A stretch of DNA of 64,000 nucleotides from contig NZ_CP030050.1 in the NCBI RefSeq assembly GCF_015291705.1, forward strand, positions 6,262,001 through 6,326,000, in the 5' to 3' direction. The notes beneath the pieces were generated by a model, which worked only from the letters and a program-made list of their open reading frames with translations, made no database searches and was not told the origin of the DNA. Source of the stretch: Bradyrhizobium arachidis. Lineage in GTDB: Bacteria > Pseudomonadota > Alphaproteobacteria > Rhizobiales > Xanthobacteraceae. The translations under genes were made by a program, and so were the position numbers. Below, in pieces: positions 9,956-21,281 of the stretch. Numbering within the stretch: position 1 is the stretch's first letter; each line of letters starts with the position of its first letter.

Positions 9956-10987
9956 TCAGTAATGATCCTCGAAGCGCTTGGCCAGCTCGTCGATGTTCTC
10001 CGGCGGCCAGCCCGGCACTTCCATGCCGAGGTGCAGACCCATCTGGGCCAGCACTTCCTTGATCTCGTTCAGCGACTTGCGGCCGAAGTTCGGGGTGCGG
10101 AGCATTTCCGCTTCGCTCTTCTGCACGAGGTCGCCGATGTAGACGATGTTGTCGTTCTTCAGGCAGTTGGCCGAACGTACCGACAGCTCGAGCTCGTCCA
10201 CCTTCTTGAGGAAGGCCGGGTTGAAGGCGAGGTCCGGGATGATCTCCTGGGCGACTTCCTTGCGCGGCTCTTCGAAGTTGACGAACACGTTGAGCTGATC
10301 CTGCAGGATGCGCGCGGCGTAAGCCACGGAGTCATCCGGCGAGATCGCGCCGTTGGTCTCGATCGTCATGGTCAGCTTGTCGTAGTCGAGGATCTGGCCC
10401 TCGCGGGTGTTCTCGACCTTGTAGGAGACCTTGCGGACCGGCGAATACAGGCTGTCGACCGGGATCAGGCCGATCGGCGCGTCCTCGGGACGGTTGCGCT
10501 CGGCGGGCACGTAGCCCTTGCCGGTCGAGACCGTGAACTCCATGCGGATCTCGGCGCCCTCGTCGAGGGTGCAGATCTGGAGGTCCGGGTTGAGCACGGT
10601 GACGTCGCCGACGGTCTGGATGTCGCCGGCGGTGACGACGCCCGGGCCCTGCTTCTTCACGACCATGCGCTTGGGGCCTTCGCCCTGCATCTTGATCGAG
10701 ATGTCCTTGATGTTGAGCACGATGTCGGTGACGTCCTCACGGACGCCAGCGATCGAGGAGAACTCGTGCAGCACGCCGTCGATGTGCACCGACTGCACCG
10801 CCGCGCCCTGGAGCGAGGAGAGCAGGATGCGGCGCAGCGCGTTGCCGAGGGTCTGGCCGAAGCCGCGCTCGAGCGGCTCGGCGACGATGGTCGCGAAACG
10901 CGTGGGGTCACTGCCGGGCGTGACCTGGAGCTTGTTCGGCCGAATCAGTTCTTGCCAATTTTTCTGGATCGTCACTGTTTCACCCAT
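9956..10987 (-). CDS. rpoA: RNA polymerase alpha subunit
   Basis: 343 residues from ATG 10987 ([22 protein letters not shown]); the in-frame extension upstream is not conserved in character. The N-terminal dimerisation domain contains [26 protein letters not shown]. The C-terminal domain (about 255-325), which binds UP elements and activators, has [21 protein letters not shown] and [14 protein letters not shown]. Full length. It follows rpsK after 112 nt. Confidence 0.98.
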   Translation of the reverse strand: MGETVTIQKNWQELIRPNKLQVTPGSDPTRFATIVAEPLERGFGQTLGNALRRILLSSLQGAAVQSVHIDGVLHEFSSIAGVREDVTDIVLNIKDISIKMQGEGPKRMVVKKQGPGVVTAGDIQTVGDVTVLNPDLQICTLDEGAEIRMEFTVSTGKGYVPAERNRPEDAPIGLIPVDSLYSPVRKVSYKVENTREGQILDYDKLTMTIETNGAISPDDSVAYAARILQDQLNVFVNFEEPRKEVAQEIIPDLAFNPAFLKKVDELELSVRSANCLKNDNIVYIGDLVQKSEAEMLRTPNFGRKSLNEIKEVLAQMGLHLGMEVPGWPPENIDELAKRFEDHY

Positions 10988-11099
10988 ACAGGCCAGTCGA
11001 ACTGCCGTTGCAGACACTGGCGTTGGAGAAAGGCCGCAGGCTGCACCCGCGGCTTCGTACAAAAGTCATTGCGGGCGCCGATGCACCCGCAACTTGGTA

Positions 11100-11489
11100 T
11101 CAAACGCGCCGACGCTTGCGGGGACGGCAACCGTTGTGCGGGATGGTGGTCACGTCACGGATCGAGGTGACGGTGAAGCCCGCGGCCTGCAGTGCACGGA
11201 GCGCCGACTCGCGGCCCGAACCGGGACCGGCGACTTCGACTTCCAGCGTGCGCATGCCGTGCTCCTGCGCCTTCTTGGACACGTCCTCGGCGGCCACCTG
11301 CGCGGCGTACGGGGTCGACTTGCGCGAGCCCTTGAAGCCCATCGTGCCGGCGGAGGACCAGGCAATCGTGTTGCCCTGTGCGTCGGTGATGGTGATGGTC
11401 GTGTTGTTGAACGACGAGTTCACATGCGCAACGCCGGAGGCGATGTTCTTGCGCTCACGACGGCGAACGCGGGTGGCTTCCTTGCCCAT
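11100..11489 (-). CDS. rpsK: 30S ribosomal protein S11
   Basis: S11 forms the platform of the small subunit near the mRNA exit. 129 residues: [42 protein letters not shown] and the C-terminal signature [17 protein letters not shown]. It lies between rpsM (with repeat copy B in the gap) and rpoA, the standard alpha-operon order. Confidence 0.98.
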   Translation of the reverse strand: MGKEATRVRRRERKNIASGVAHVNSSFNNTTITITDAQGNTIAWSSAGTMGFKGSRKSTPYAAQVAAEDVSKKAQEHGMRTLEVEVAGPGSGRESALRALQAAGFTVTSIRDVTTIPHNGCRPRKRRRV

Positions 11490-11551
11490 TGATGACCTTT
11501 CCTGGAGATCTCAAACGCCGCCGTAATGCCAGCGGCTACACCTGTGAAAAT

Positions 11552-11612
11552 GCGAGTGGCGAATGGCGAGTAGCGAATGAAATCCATTCGCCACTCCCGA
11601 TTCGCCATTCGC
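11552..11612. repeat. Heptamer-built inverted repeat, copy B (rpsM-rpsK gap)
   Basis: Inverted arms of about 28 nt around a 5-nt loop (AAATC): the left arm holds GAGTGG CGAATGG CGAGTAG CGAATG and the right arm CATTCGCCACTCCCGATTCG. It begins 6 nt after the rpsM stop. The arms carry a few mismatches. It belongs to the same family as copies A and C. Confidence 0.88.
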
Positions 11613-11618
11613 GTCGAA

Positions 11619-11987
11619 TTACTTCTTCTTGCCGGCGATGGCCTTGGCCGGACCCTTGCGCGTACGCGCATTGGTGTGGGTCCGCTGACCGCGCACCGGC
11701 AGACCGCGACGATGACGCAGGCCGCGATAGCAGCCGAGGTCCATCAGACGCTTGATGTTGATGCCGACCTCGCGACGTAGGTCGCCCTCGACGAGATAGT
11801 CGCGGTCGATCACTTCGCGGATCTGGAGCACTTCGGCGTCGCTGAGCTGATTGACGCGACGATCCGAGGGGATCTTCACCTTCTCGATGATGTCACCGGC
11901 GATCTTCGGGCCGATGCCATGGATGTACTGAAGCGCGATCAGCACGCGCTTGTTGGTGGGAATGTTCACGCCGGCAATACGGGCCAC
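11619..11987 (-). CDS. rpsM: 30S ribosomal protein S13
   Basis: S13 contacts the large subunit and the P-site tRNA. 122 residues: [20 protein letters not shown] at the start, helix-two-turn-helix [19 protein letters not shown], and the basic tail [20 protein letters not shown]. First gene of the classical alpha group here. It follows adk after 187 nt, and there is no rpmJ in that gap. Confidence 0.98.
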   Translation of the reverse strand: MARIAGVNIPTNKRVLIALQYIHGIGPKIAGDIIEKVKIPSDRRVNQLSDAEVLQIREVIDRDYLVEGDLRREVGINIKRLMDLGCYRGLRHRRGLPVRGQRTHTNARTRKGPAKAIAGKKK

Positions 11988-12174
11988 GGCCTTCTCTCCT
12001 GTTGCCGATCCCTCGTCAGAGATCGGGCTTTAAGTGCTTGCTTTCTCGGGCAGGTGTTCACAAACGCGAACACGACGCCCACCCCCGGTCTTCCTGGGGC
12101 CCGGCATCGTCTGAAACTATCCGACTTGGATGCGGGGCTTATTAGGGGATTCCAGGGGCTTTCGTCAACCGCTG

Positions 12175-13029
12175 CTAGCGCTTGGCTCGCTTTTTCGTGA
12201 CCTTTTTTGGTCCCTTCTTCGAACCTTTTTTGACGGCCTTTTTGGTGGTCTTTTTGACCGTTTTCTTGGCTGTCTTCTTGGCGCCCTTCACGGCCTTCTT
12301 GGCCGCCTTTTTGGCGGTTTTGGCCGATTTGGCGGCCTTTTTAGCCGCTTTGGCCGGCTTTTTAGCCGCCTTCTTGGCTGCCTTGGCCTTCTTGGCCGGA
12401 CCCGCCTTGGCCGCGCTGCGGGCATGGGTCTTGGGTTCCACCGCCCCAAGCGCCAGCAGCTGGCGGTGGATGGCACGGGTGACCTCGTCGATGGCCATCA
12501 TGCCGTCGATGGTCGAGAGCTTCCGCCGCTCGGAATAGTAGTGAATCAGCGGCTCGGTCTGGCTGCGGTAGCTGGCCAGGCGCTTGGTCAGGACCTCCGG
12601 GGTGTCGTCGACCCGGACCTCCTCCCCGCGCTCCCGCATCTGGGCGACGCGGGTCTCGACGCGGCTCAGCAGCGCGCTCTCGTTGACGCGGAGCTCGATG
12701 ACGGCGTCGAGCTTGAGATGCTTGTGCTTCAAGAGATCGTCCAGCGCCTCGGCCTGCGGCACGGTGCGCGGGAAGCCGTCGAGGATGAAGCCGCCCTTGG
12801 CATCCGGCTGGTCGATGCGATCGGAGATGATTCCAACCACGACGTCGTCGGGGACGAGGCCGCCGCCGGCCATGATCTCCTTGGCCTTCAGCCCGACCGG
12901 CGTACCAGCCGCCACAGCCGCGCGCAGCATCTCGCCGGTCGAGAGCTGGACGATGCCATAGCGCTGCACCAAGAGCTGCGCCTGGGTCCCCTTGCCCGAC
13001 CCCGGCGGTCCCAGAAGTATAATTCTCAT
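12175..13029 (-). CDS. adk: Adenylate kinase with long Lys/Ala-rich C-terminal tail
   Basis: Catalyses ATP + AMP = 2 ADP. ATG 13029 gives 284 residues. P-loop GPPGSGKGT at 7-15, AMP-binding [10 protein letters not shown] and [10 protein letters not shown] are intact. The LID is short and lacks the four zinc Cys ([21 protein letters not shown]). The enzyme core ends near residue 193 ([15 protein letters not shown]). About 90 further residues are almost only Lys, Ala, Pro and Thr ([21 protein letters not shown]), like a histone H1 or AlgP tail. That is well beyond the 190-220 residues usual for bacterial Adk. The tail may bind nucleic acid or ribosomes; this is inferred. The nearby secY is the usual neighbour. 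Confidence 0.95.
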   Translation of the reverse strand: MRIILLGPPGSGKGTQAQLLVQRYGIVQLSTGEMLRAAVAAGTPVGLKAKEIMAGGGLVPDDVVVGIISDRIDQPDAKGGFILDGFPRTVPQAEALDDLLKHKHLKLDAVIELRVNESALLSRVETRVAQMRERGEEVRVDDTPEVLTKRLASYRSQTEPLIHYYSERRKLSTIDGMMAIDEVTRAIHRQLLALGAVEPKTHARSAAKAGPAKKAKAAKKAAKKPAKAAKKAAKSAKTAKKAAKKAVKGAKKTAKKTVKKTTKKAVKKGSKKGPKKVTKKRAKR

Positions 13030-13306
13030 CGGCGTACGCCCCCCGGATTGGTGAGCGATACGTCGCGCACCCGTGTTTGAAAGTTCGATAACAGTGCAAA
13101 CCATAATCGGCGCTGCACCGCTACCCATATCATAGGGGAGCGAATGCCTGGACGCCAAGAAGGCCTTTGAAATCAGTGATTGCGTCGCGGTGAGAGCTGC
13201 TCTGTCGATGCGACCGAACGTCCGGCTGGTCACTTCCGTCAGCGCCGCGCGTTGCTCGCGCGGCGAATCGGCGGCGCTGTTGCGCCGCCTTCGCAGGACA
13301 CAGCGC

Positions 13307-14638
13307 TCAGCGGCGGCGGCCGCGCAGCTTCGACTTGCGGATCAGGCCTTCGTACTGATGGGCCAGCAGATAGCCCTGCACCTGCGCCACCGTATCCATG
13401 GTGACGCTGACGACGATCAGCAGCGAGGTGCCGCCGAAGTAGAACGGCACCGAGGCGTAGGAGATCAGGATCTCCGGGATCAAGCAGACGATCGCGAGAT
13501 AGATCGCACCCAGCACGGTGATGCGCGACAGCACGTAGTCGATATATTCCGCGGTGCGCTCGCCCGGACGGATGCCCGGGATGAAGCCGCCGTGCTTCTT
13601 CAGATTGTCCGCGGTCTCGGTCGGGTTGAACACGATGGCGGTGTAGAAGAACGCGAAGAACACGATCAGCGCGAGATAGAGCACCAGGAACAGCGGACGG
13701 CCGTGGCCGAGCTGGGTGGTGATCCACTGGAACCATTCCGGCCCGCTGCCGGCATTGAAGTTCGCGACCGTGGTCGGGAGCAGCAGCAGCGAAGACGCGA
13801 AGATCGGCGGGATCACGCCCGAGGTGTTGAGCTTCAGCGGCAGATGCGAAGACTGGCCCTCGAACATCTTGTTGCCGACCTGGCGCTTCGGATACTGGAT
13901 CAGCAGCCGGCGCTGGGCGCGCTCCATGAACACGATGAAGGCGATCACGGCGACGGCCATGATGATAACGACCAGGATCAGGCCGGTCGACATCGCGCCC
14001 TGACGGCCGAGCTCGAGCATGTTGGCGAGCGCCGCGGGCAGCTCGGCGACGATGCCGGAGAGAATGATCAGCGAGATGCCGTTGCCGATGCCGCGCGAGG
14101 TGATCTGCTCGCCCAGCCACATCAGGAACATGGTGCCGCCGGTCAGCGTGATCGCGGTCGACAGGCGGAAGAACATGCCGGGGTCGCTGACGACGTTGCC
14201 GGCGCCTTCGAGGCCCACCGCGATGCCGTAGGACTGGAACGCGGCCAGGATCACCGTCAGATAGCGGGTGTACTGGTTCAGCGTCTTGCGCCCCGCCTCA
14301 CCCTCCTTCTTCAGCGCCTCGAGCTGCGGCGAGACGGTGGTCAGGAGCTGGATGATGATCGAGGCCGAGATGTACGGCATGATGTTCAGCGCGAAGATCG
14401 CCATGCGGTGGATGCCGCCGCCGGCGAACATGTTGAACATGCCGAGGATGCCGCCCGCCTGGGACCTGAACACCTGCTCCCAGATGTTGGGATCGATGCC
14501 CGGCAGCGGGATGTAGGTTCCGAGCCGATAAACGAGCAGCGCACCCAGGGTGAACCAGATGCGCTTCTTCAGTTCGTCGGCCTTGGCGAACGCGCCGAAA
14601 TTGAGATTGGCTGCCAGTTGTTCCGCTGCAGAGACCAT
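13307..14638 (-). CDS. secY: Protein translocase channel subunit SecY
   Basis: Pore subunit of the SecYEG inner-membrane translocon, 443 residues with ten predicted transmembrane helices. Signatures: [21 protein letters not shown] at the N-terminus, the plug region [37 protein letters not shown], and the cytoplasmic loop [16 protein letters not shown] used for ribosome/SecA docking. It follows rplO after a hairpin. A 277-nt spacer separates it from adk, and I see no gene in that spacer. Confidence 0.98.
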   Translation of the reverse strand: MVSAAEQLAANLNFGAFAKADELKKRIWFTLGALLVYRLGTYIPLPGIDPNIWEQVFRSQAGGILGMFNMFAGGGIHRMAIFALNIMPYISASIIIQLLTTVSPQLEALKKEGEAGRKTLNQYTRYLTVILAAFQSYGIAVGLEGAGNVVSDPGMFFRLSTAITLTGGTMFLMWLGEQITSRGIGNGISLIILSGIVAELPAALANMLELGRQGAMSTGLILVVIIMAVAVIAFIVFMERAQRRLLIQYPKRQVGNKMFEGQSSHLPLKLNTSGVIPPIFASSLLLLPTTVANFNAGSGPEWFQWITTQLGHGRPLFLVLYLALIVFFAFFYTAIVFNPTETADNLKKHGGFIPGIRPGERTAEYIDYVLSRITVLGAIYLAIVCLIPEILISYASVPFYFGGTSLLIVVSVTMDTVAQVQGYLLAHQYEGLIRKSKLRGRRR

Positions 14639-14757
14639 CTTGGACTTTCTCCCGCCGCCTGTTGCGCCGTCATGCCCGCGGCCGGGCTACATTAGAGCGG
14701 ACGCCGGACATTATCTGGGGCTCGGCTTCGATAAGTCCATCGTCCCGCATGCGTAAA

Positions 14758-14776
14758 GGCCCGCGAGGCGCGGGCC
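14758..14776 (-). terminator. Hairpin between rplO and secY (weak or attenuating terminator)
   Basis: An 8-bp perfect GC stem (GGCCCGCG / CGCGGGCC) with a 3-nt loop, followed on the minus strand by TTTACG. It stands 14 nt after the rplO stop. The short T-run suggests partial termination or transcript processing ahead of secY, not a full stop. Confidence 0.55.
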
Positions 14777-14789
14777 AATGACGCAGTTG

Positions 14790-15275
14790 TTACGCCGCCT
14801 CGCCTTCTTCCTTGGCAGGGGCGAGGATCTTCACCGAGCCGCCGGCCTTCTCGACCGCCGCGATCGCGGTCTTGGTGGCGCCATGCACCTCGATGTTGAG
14901 CTTGGACTTGAGTTCGCCACGGCCGAGCAGCCGCAGGCCGCCCTTGGCGCGGCGCAGCACGCCGCCCTTCACCAGGGCCTCGACGTTCACGACGCTGCCG
15001 GCGTCGATCTTCTTGGCATCGACCGCTTCCTGGAGCCGGTCGAGATTGATCTCGGCGAACTCGACGCGGAAGATGTTGTTGAAGCCGCGCTTGGGCAGAC
15101 GGCGATGCATCGGCATCTGGCCGCCTTCGAAACCCTTGATGCGCACGCCCGAACGCGCGGTCTGGCCCTTGCCGCCGCGGCCGGACTGCTTGCCCTTGCC
15201 CGAACCAATGCCGCGGCCGACGCGCATGCGCTTCTTGCGCGAGCCGGCGTTGTCGGCGATATCGCTGAGCTTCAT
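14790..15275 (-). CDS. rplO: 50S ribosomal protein L15
   Basis: L15, an early assembly protein of the large subunit. 161 residues from ATG 15275 ([20 protein letters not shown]). The Gly/Lys-rich extension [20 protein letters not shown] and the motif [17 protein letters not shown] are diagnostic. A repeat and 73 nt separate it from rpmD. The C-terminus ends AKEEGEAA. Confidence 0.97.
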   Translation of the reverse strand: MKLSDIADNAGSRKKRMRVGRGIGSGKGKQSGRGGKGQTARSGVRIKGFEGGQMPMHRRLPKRGFNNIFRVEFAEINLDRLQEAVDAKKIDAGSVVNVEALVKGGVLRRAKGGLRLLGRGELKSKLNIEVHGATKTAIAAVEKAGGSVKILAPAKEEGEAA

Positions 15276-15295
15276 CGCCCTTCTCCTTGTGTCTT

Positions 15296-15343
15296 GCGCA
15301 TGATCGTCACCGAAGACCGGCACCCGGTTTCGGGATCATGCGC
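15296..15343. repeat. RPE/BRE-like palindrome (GCGCATGATC family)
   Basis: Perfect 10-bp outer arms GCGCATGATC / GATCATGCGC with an inner GACCGG / CCGGTTTC-type pairing, in the rpmD-rplO gap. The form matches the widespread alphaproteobacterial palindrome I remember as GCGCATGATCCGGAAA...; inserted inside the spc operon. Confidence 0.8.
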
Positions 15344-15348
15344 CCTGC

Positions 15349-15555
15349 TTACTTCTCGTCGACGATGCGGACGAGATGGTGAACCTTGTCGATCATGCCG
15401 CGCACGGCCGGGGTATCCGGCAGTTCGCTGGTGCGGCCGATCTTGTTGAGCTTGAGCCCGATCAGGGTCGACCGCTGCGAGTGATGGCGGCGGATCGCGC
15501 TGCCGGTCTGCTCGAGCTTGATCGTCTTGCTGGACTTAGCGGCGTCCTTGGCCAT
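15349..15555 (-). CDS. rpmD: 50S ribosomal protein L30
   Basis: 68 residues: [56 protein letters not shown]. This is the bacterial L30 core with a 10-residue basic N-terminal extension. It sits in the standard rpsE-rpmD-rplO order, 24 nt after rpsE. Confidence 0.97.
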   Translation of the reverse strand: MAKDAAKSSKTIKLEQTGSAIRRHHSQRSTLIGLKLNKIGRTSELPDTPAVRGMIDKVHHLVRIVDEK

Positions 15556-15579
15556 GGGAGTCTACTCCGAAAGCTTCCG

Positions 15580-16173
15580 TTAGTCGGCAGCCGCCTCGGC
15601 ATCGCCGCCGATACGGCGGGACTGCAGAGTGGACACCTTGATGTTGCGGCGGGCTGCGACCGAACGCGGCGAATCCTGATGCTTCAGCGCGTCGAAGGTC
15701 GCGCGAACCATGTTGTACGGGTTCGACGAGCCGATCGACTTGGCCACCACGTCCTGGACGCCGAGCGTCTCGAACACGGCGCGCATCGGGCCGCCGGCGA
15801 TGATGCCGGTACCGGCCGGAGCTGCACGCAGGTAGACACGGCCCGCGCCATGACGGCCGGCGATGTCGTGATGGAGCGTGCGGCCCTCGCGCAGCGAGAC
15901 CCGGGTCAGATTGCGCTTGGCGGATTCAGTCGCCTTGCGGATCGCCTCGGGCACTTCGCGTGCCTTGCCGTGACCGAAGCCGGCGCGGCCCTTCTGGTCG
16001 CCGATCACGACCAGCGCGGCGAAACCGAAGCGCTTGCCGCCCTTGACGACCTTGGCCACGCGGTTGATGTGGACCAGCTTGTCGACGAACTCGCTGTCGC
16101 GCTCCTCGCGCTCCTTGCGTTCACGTCCGCCGCCGCGTTGATCGCGTCCACCACGTTGTTCGCGTTCTGCCAT
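15580..16173 (-). CDS. rpsE: 30S ribosomal protein S5
   Basis: S5 helps the 30S decode accurately and unwind mRNA. 197 residues, with a charged N-terminal extension ([20 protein letters not shown]) before the dsRBD-like domain [21 protein letters not shown]. The C-terminal domain holds [34 protein letters not shown]. The spectinomycin-binding loop region VVKGGKRFG looks wild type. Confidence 0.97.
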   Translation of the reverse strand: MAEREQRGGRDQRGGGRERKEREERDSEFVDKLVHINRVAKVVKGGKRFGFAALVVIGDQKGRAGFGHGKAREVPEAIRKATESAKRNLTRVSLREGRTLHHDIAGRHGAGRVYLRAAPAGTGIIAGGPMRAVFETLGVQDVVAKSIGSSNPYNMVRATFDALKHQDSPRSVAARRNIKVSTLQSRRIGGDAEAAAD

Positions 16174-16217
16174 TTTTCCAATCCTTCAGAGGCTTACGCC
16201 TCAATCCTCAAATTCCG

Positions 16218-16580
16218 TTAGAAGCTCAGCCCGCTCTCACGCGCCGCGTCGGCGAGAGCCTTGACGCGCCCGTGATAGAGATAGCTGCCGCGATCGAACA
16301 CGACTTCCTTGACGCCCTTCTCGGCGGCGCGCTCGGCCAGCAGCTTGCCGACCGCCTTCGCCGCATCGATGTCGGCGCCGGTCTTGCCGCCGTCGCGCAT
16401 CGACTTCTCGAGCGAAGAGGCAGAGGCCAGCGTCTCGCCCTTCAGGTCGTCGATGACCTGGGCGTAGATGTGCTTGGACGAGCGGAACACCGACAGACGC
16501 GGACGGCCGCCACCGGAGCGGCGCAGCTTCAGCCGCACACTCCGCTTGCGCCGGGCATTCGTAACCTTGGCTTTGGACAT
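16218..16580 (-). CDS. rplR: 50S ribosomal protein L18
   Basis: L18 binds 5S rRNA. 120 residues: [45 protein letters not shown], then [23 protein letters not shown] and [19 protein letters not shown], the family's C-terminal signature. Standard spc position, 11 nt downstream of rplF. Confidence 0.98.
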   Translation of the reverse strand: MSKAKVTNARRKRSVRLKLRRSGGGRPRLSVFRSSKHIYAQVIDDLKGETLASASSLEKSMRDGGKTGADIDAAKAVGKLLAERAAEKGVKEVVFDRGSYLYHGRVKALADAARESGLSF

Positions 16581-16591
16581 GACCGGCTCCG

Positions 16592-17125
16592 TTACTTCTT
16601 CTTGCCTTCCTTGCGGAAGATGAATTCGCCAACATACTTCACGCCCTTGCCCTTGTAGGGCTCCGGCGGGCGATAGCTGCGGATCTCGGCGGCGACCTGG
16701 CCGACGCGCTGGACGTCGCTGCCCGACACCGTGATCTCGGTCGGCTTCGGCACGGCGATCGTGATCCCTTCCGGGATCGGATAGATCACGTCATGGCTGT
16801 AGCCGAGCGCGAGCTGCAGGTTCTTGCCCTGCATCGCGGCGCGGTAGCCGACGCCGGTGATCTCGAGCTTCTTCTCGAAGCCCTTGGTGACGCCTTCGAC
16901 TAGGTTCGCGACCTGGGCGCGAGCGGTACCGTACAGCGCGCGAGCGCGGTTGGTCTCGGCCCGCGGCTTGACCTTGATCTGGCCGCTCTCGAGCTTCACC
17001 TCGACGTCGTCATGGACGACGAACTGAAGCTGGCCCTTCGGCCCCTTCATCTTGACGGTCTGCCCATCGACGGTCGCGGTCACACCCGACGGAACCGCCA
17101 CAGGCCTTTTGCCAACTCGTGACAT
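16592..17125 (-). CDS. rplF: 50S ribosomal protein L6
   Basis: L6 lies near the factor-binding site. 177 residues: [21 protein letters not shown], a two-fold internal repeat of the L6 fold, and the C-terminal signature [21 protein letters not shown] followed by a basic tail. 16 nt after rpsH. Confidence 0.98.
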   Translation of the reverse strand: MSRVGKRPVAVPSGVTATVDGQTVKMKGPKGQLQFVVHDDVEVKLESGQIKVKPRAETNRARALYGTARAQVANLVEGVTKGFEKKLEITGVGYRAAMQGKNLQLALGYSHDVIYPIPEGITIAVPKPTEITVSGSDVQRVGQVAAEIRSYRPPEPYKGKGVKYVGEFIFRKEGKKK

Positions 17126-17141
17126 GGATCAAAAATCCTTC

Positions 17142-17540
17142 TCAGAACACCGTGAAGAGGACTTCACCGCCCACATTCGCGTCGCGCGCGCTGTGGTCGG
17201 CCATGATCCCCTTCGGCGTCGACAACACCGAAATGCCGAGCCCGTTGTTGACCCGCGGCAGGTTCTTCACCGAGGCGTAAACGCGACGCCCGGGCTTGGA
17301 GACACGTTCGATCTCGCGGATGACGGGCTCGCCGTCGAAATACTTCAGCTCGATCTCGATTTCGCTGCGGCCCGAGGAATGCTCGAGCGTGGCGTAACCG
17401 CGGATGTAGCCCTCGGACTTGAGCACCTCGAGCACGTTCTCGCGCATCTTCGAGCCGGGCGTCGAGACCTTGGTCTTGGAGCGCATCTGCGCGTTGCGGA
17501 TGCGGGTGATCAGATCGCTGATTGGATCGTGCGTAGACAT
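17142..17540 (-). CDS. rpsH: 30S ribosomal protein S8
   Basis: S8 binds 16S rRNA and, in enteric bacteria, represses the spc operon by binding its mRNA. 132 residues: [34 protein letters not shown], and the C-terminal [33 protein letters not shown]. 14 nt after rpsN. I did not find an S8-binding mimic with confidence. Confidence 0.98.
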   Translation of the reverse strand: MSTHDPISDLITRIRNAQMRSKTKVSTPGSKMRENVLEVLKSEGYIRGYATLEHSSGRSEIEIELKYFDGEPVIREIERVSKPGRRVYASVKNLPRVNNGLGISVLSTPKGIMADHSARDANVGGEVLFTVF

Positions 17541-17554
17541 CTAAACGACCCTCC

Positions 17555-17860
17555 TTACCAGCTCGACTTGACGAGGCCCGGGACCATGCCCTTGGAGCCA
17601 AGTTCGCGCAGCGCGATACGGGACAGCTTGTTCTTGCGATAGTTCGAGCGCGGGCGGCCCGACAGCTCGCAGCGCAGGCGGATGCGGGTGGCCGACGAGT
17701 TGCGCGGCATTTCCGCCAGCTTCAACGTCGCAGCGAAACGCTCTTCCATCGGCAGCTTCTTGTCGGCGATGATCGCCTTCAACCGCTCGCGCTTGGCGGC
17801 GGCGTTCTTCACCATCCGCTTGCGCCGGTTGTTCTTCTCGACTGAACTCTTCTTTGCCAT
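17555..17860 (-). CDS. rpsN: 30S ribosomal protein S14 (zinc-independent type)
   Basis: 101 residues, the long C-minus form without the CxxC zinc motifs: [64 protein letters not shown] zinc-independent S14 as the operon copy is normal in alphaproteobacteria. Confidence 0.98.
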   Translation of the reverse strand: MAKKSSVEKNNRRKRMVKNAAAKRERLKAIIADKKLPMEERFAATLKLAEMPRNSSATRIRLRCELSGRPRSNYRKNKLSRIALRELGSKGMVPGLVKSSW

Positions 17861-17906
17861 GCTTGGCTCCTGGGTATCCGCGTTTGAGAGGCTTTAGGTC
17901 AGCGTC

Positions 17907-18464
17907 TCACTGCCGGAACGGGAAATTGAAAGCGGTCAACAAGGCCCTCGCCTCTTCGTCGGTCTTGGCCGTGGTGCAGACGGTGATGTCCATACCGCGG
18001 GCTTCCGTGACCTTGTCGAAGTCGATCTCGGGGAAAATGATGTGCTCCTTGATGCCGAGCGAGTAGTTGCCGCGGCCGTCAAAGCTCTTCGGGTTCAGGC
18101 CGCGGAAGTCGCGGACGCGCGGCAGCGCGACCGTCACCAGGCGATCGATGAACTCGTACATGCGGGCCTTGCGCAGCGTGACCTTGCAGCCGATCGGCTG
18201 GTTCTCACGCAGCTTGAAGGTCGCGATCGCGATACGCGAATAGGTCACGATCGCCTTCTGGCCGGCGATCTGGGTCAGCTCGGCGGCGGCGGTCTCGGCC
18301 TTCTTGCGGTCGTTGACGGAATCGCCAACGCCCATGTTCAGCACGACCTTGTCCAGGCGCGGAACCTGCATCACGTTCTCATAACCGAACTTCTCGGTCA
18401 GGGCGGTGCGGATCTTCGCGTCGTATTCCGCGCGCAGGCGCGGGGTGTAAGCGGCCTCAGCCAT
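17907..18464 (-). CDS. rplE: 50S ribosomal protein L5
   Basis: L5 binds 5S rRNA and contacts P-site tRNA. 185 residues from ATG 18464 ([20 protein letters not shown]); the longer frame upstream overlaps rplX and is not L5-like. Motifs: [57 protein letters not shown]. It overlaps the end of rplX by 8 nt, so translation is coupled. Confidence 0.98.
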   Translation of the reverse strand: MAEAAYTPRLRAEYDAKIRTALTEKFGYENVMQVPRLDKVVLNMGVGDSVNDRKKAETAAAELTQIAGQKAIVTYSRIAIATFKLRENQPIGCKVTLRKARMYEFIDRLVTVALPRVRDFRGLNPKSFDGRGNYSLGIKEHIIFPEIDFDKVTEARGMDITVCTTAKTDEEARALLTAFNFPFRQ

Positions 18465-18771
18465 CGATCTCAGCTCCCGAGCTCTTGGCGATGCGGACCT
18501 TCTTGCCGTCCGCCAGAATCTTGAATCCGATGCGGGTCGGCTTTCCGTCCTTGCCGACATACGCGATGTTGGACAGTTGGATCGGCGCCTCTTTCGAGAT
18601 GATGCCGCCCTCCTGGGCCTGCGTCTGCTTCTGGTGACGCTTGACCATGTTGACGCCGCGCACGAGCGCGGTGCCGGCGTCGGGACGAACCTCGAACACT
18701 TCGCCGGTGCGGCCCTTGTCGCGGCCGGTCAGCACGACGACCTTGTCGCCCTTGCGGATCTTCGCAGCCAT
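18457..18771 (-). CDS. rplX: 50S ribosomal protein L24
   Basis: L24, an assembly initiator. 104 residues: [20 protein letters not shown] with the KOW motif, [21 protein letters not shown], and [21 protein letters not shown]. Its start shares one base with the rplN stop (TGATG), and its end overlaps rplE by 8 nt. Confidence 0.98.
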   Translation of the reverse strand: MAAKIRKGDKVVVLTGRDKGRTGEVFEVRPDAGTALVRGVNMVKRHQKQTQAQEGGIISKEAPIQLSNIAYVGKDGKPTRIGFKILADGKKVRIAKSSGAEIDG

Positions 18772-19139
18772 CACAGCACCTCCGGCGCGAGCGAGATGAT
18801 CTTCATGTGGTTCTTGGCGCGCAGCTCGCGCGGCACGGGCCCGAAGATACGGGTGCCGACCGGCTCGGACTGGTTGTTGATCAGCACGGCGGCGTTGCGG
18901 TCGAAGCGGATGACCGAACCGTCGGCGCGGCGGATGTCCTTGCGGACGCGCACCACGACGGCCTTCATCACGTCGCCCTTCTTCACCTTGCCACGCGGAA
19001 TCGCTTCCTTGATCGAGACGACAATGATGTCGCCGATCGTGGCGTAGCGGCGCTTGGAGCCTCCGAGCACCTTGATACACATGACACGGCGTGCGCCAGA
19101 ATTGTCGGCCACGTCGAGGTTGGTCTGCATCTGAATCAT
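18771..19139 (-). CDS. rplN: 50S ribosomal protein L14
   Basis: 122 residues, an almost canonical L14: [84 protein letters not shown]. An 84-nt gap separates it from rpsQ, the largest spacer within this half of the S10/spc block and where the spc section may have its own control. Confidence 0.99.
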   Translation of the reverse strand: MIQMQTNLDVADNSGARRVMCIKVLGGSKRRYATIGDIIVVSIKEAIPRGKVKKGDVMKAVVVRVRKDIRRADGSVIRFDRNAAVLINNQSEPVGTRIFGPVPRELRAKNHMKIISLAPEVL

Positions 19140-19223
19140 TGATGCACCTCGTCCTCTTTCTAATTGCGCCAGCCCAGCCGGCGCTCAACATTTCCCTGAA
19201 GTCAGTCGGCTAAAGCCAACAGA

Positions 19224-19472
19224 TCAGGCGCTTTTCTTGTGCTCGCCCCGGATCACGACCCAGCGCTTCAGCTTCGAAATCGGCTTCGATTCCTCGATCC
19301 ACACCATGTCGCCCGGCTTGAACTCGTTGCTCTCGTCGTGCGCGTGGTAGTTCTTCGAACGGCGGATCGTCTTCTTGTAGATCGGGTGCGTGAAGCGGCG
19401 ATCGACGCGCACCACGATGGTCTTGGCCTGCTTGTCGCTGACGACCACGCCCTGCAAAGTACGTTTCGGCAT
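19224..19472 (-). CDS. rpsQ: 30S ribosomal protein S17
   Basis: 82 residues from ATG 19472: [66 protein letters not shown]-fold protein binding 16S rRNA helix 11. The longer frame upstream overlaps rpmC. It starts 13 nt after the rpmC stop. Confidence 0.98.
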   Translation of the reverse strand: MPKRTLQGVVVSDKQAKTIVVRVDRRFTHPIYKKTIRRSKNYHAHDESNEFKPGDMVWIEESKPISKLKRWVVIRGEHKKSA

Positions 19473-19485
19473 CTTCGTAAGCCTC

Positions 19486-19698
19486 TTACTTCTTCTTCGC
19501 GCGCGTCTGCGCGGCGACGGTCTTGATCCGGGCGATGTCACGGCGGGCCTCGCGCAGGCGCGAGGTGTTCTCGAGCTGCCCGGTGGCGCGCTGGAAGCGC
19601 AGGTTGAAGCGCTCCTTCTTCAGGTTCAGGATGGCGTCATCCTGCTGGTCGGGGCTCATCGCGCGGATGTCTTCGATCTTCATCTGTGCCATGGCCAT
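19486..19698 (-). CDS. rpmC: 50S ribosomal protein L29
   Basis: 70 residues, two-helix protein near the exit tunnel: [53 protein letters not shown]. The first ATG (19698) overlaps the rplP stop by one base; a second ATG two codons later (19692) is equally possible. Confidence 0.97.
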   Translation of the reverse strand: MAMAQMKIEDIRAMSPDQQDDAILNLKKERFNLRFQRATGQLENTSRLREARRDIARIKTVAAQTRAKKK

Positions 19699-20111
19699 TA
19701 CTCCGCAATGCGCTCGACGAAGCGCGTCTTGATCGGCAGCTTGGCGGCCGCCAGGGTCAGCGCCTCACGCGCCGTCTGGGTGTTGACGCCGTCGATCTCG
19801 AACAGCACCCGGCCCGGCTTGACGCGCGCCACCCACAATTCCGGCGAACCCTTGCCGGAGCCCATGCGGACTTCGGCCGGCTTCTTCGACACCGGAACGT
19901 CGGGGAACACGCGGATCCAGACGCGGCCGGCGCGCTTCATGTGGCGGGTCAGCGCGCGGCGAGCGGCTTCGATCTGGCGCGCGGTAACGCGCTCAGGCTC
20001 GGTCGCCTTCAGGCCGAACTGGCCGAACGCCAACGTCGCGCCCGAAGACGCAACGCCGTGGATGCGGCCCTTATGCGCCTTCCGGAACTTCGTTTTCTTA
20101 GGTTGCATCAT
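19698..20111 (-). CDS. rplP: 50S ribosomal protein L16
   Basis: L16 contacts A-site tRNA. 137 residues: [69 protein letters not shown]. The Arg in GSGKG context (RMGSGKG), a known hydroxylation neighbourhood in E. coli, is kept. Coupled to rpmC by one-base overlap. Confidence 0.98.
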   Translation of the reverse strand: MMQPKKTKFRKAHKGRIHGVASSGATLAFGQFGLKATEPERVTARQIEAARRALTRHMKRAGRVWIRVFPDVPVSKKPAEVRMGSGKGSPELWVARVKPGRVLFEIDGVNTQTAREALTLAAAKLPIKTRFVERIAE

Positions 20112-20141
20112 GGCTTTAAGCCCTCAAATTCCTGTCTGGCT

Positions 20142-20867
<726 letters not shown>

Positions 20868-20884
20868 CGTGTTCTCCTGCGCCC

Positions 20885-21271
20885 TTAAGCCGCTGCTTCG
20901 GCTTCGACCTGACGAACGATGATCGTCAGCTGCGAAAATGGTTTGTAGACGCGGCCCGAACGGCCACGGCCGCGGGCTGCGAAGCGCTTCATCACGAGGC
21001 CGTTGCCGACGAAGGCCTGCGCCACGACGAGATCGTCGACGTCGAGGTCGTGGTTGTTCTCGGCATTGGCGATCGCCGATTCCAGGCACTTCTTCACGTC
21101 GACCGCGATCCGCTTGCGCGAGAACTGCAGGTCGGCGAGCGCAGCAGCCGCCTTCCGGCCGCGAATGAGCTGGGCGACCAGGTTGAGCTTCTGCGGACTC
21201 ACCCGCAGCATCCGGGCGACCGCCTTGGCCTCGTTGTCGGCGAGGCTCCGTTCGCGCTTAGGTTTGCTCAT
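20885..21271 (-). CDS. rplV: 50S ribosomal protein L22
   Basis: L22 lines the exit tunnel. 128 residues: [55 protein letters not shown], and the tunnel hairpin [23 protein letters not shown]. The macrolide-relevant loop shows no insertion or deletion that I can see. Confidence 0.98.
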   Translation of the reverse strand: MSKPKRERSLADNEAKAVARMLRVSPQKLNLVAQLIRGRKAAAALADLQFSRKRIAVDVKKCLESAIANAENNHDLDVDDLVVAQAFVGNGLVMKRFAARGRGRSGRVYKPFSQLTIIVRQVEAEAAA

Positions 21272-21281
21272 CGTTTAATCC

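Noticed and set aside
13190..14695. 501-codon open frame opposite secY
   Set aside because: Asp/Arg/His-rich mirror of SecY codons; no membrane segments or motifs.
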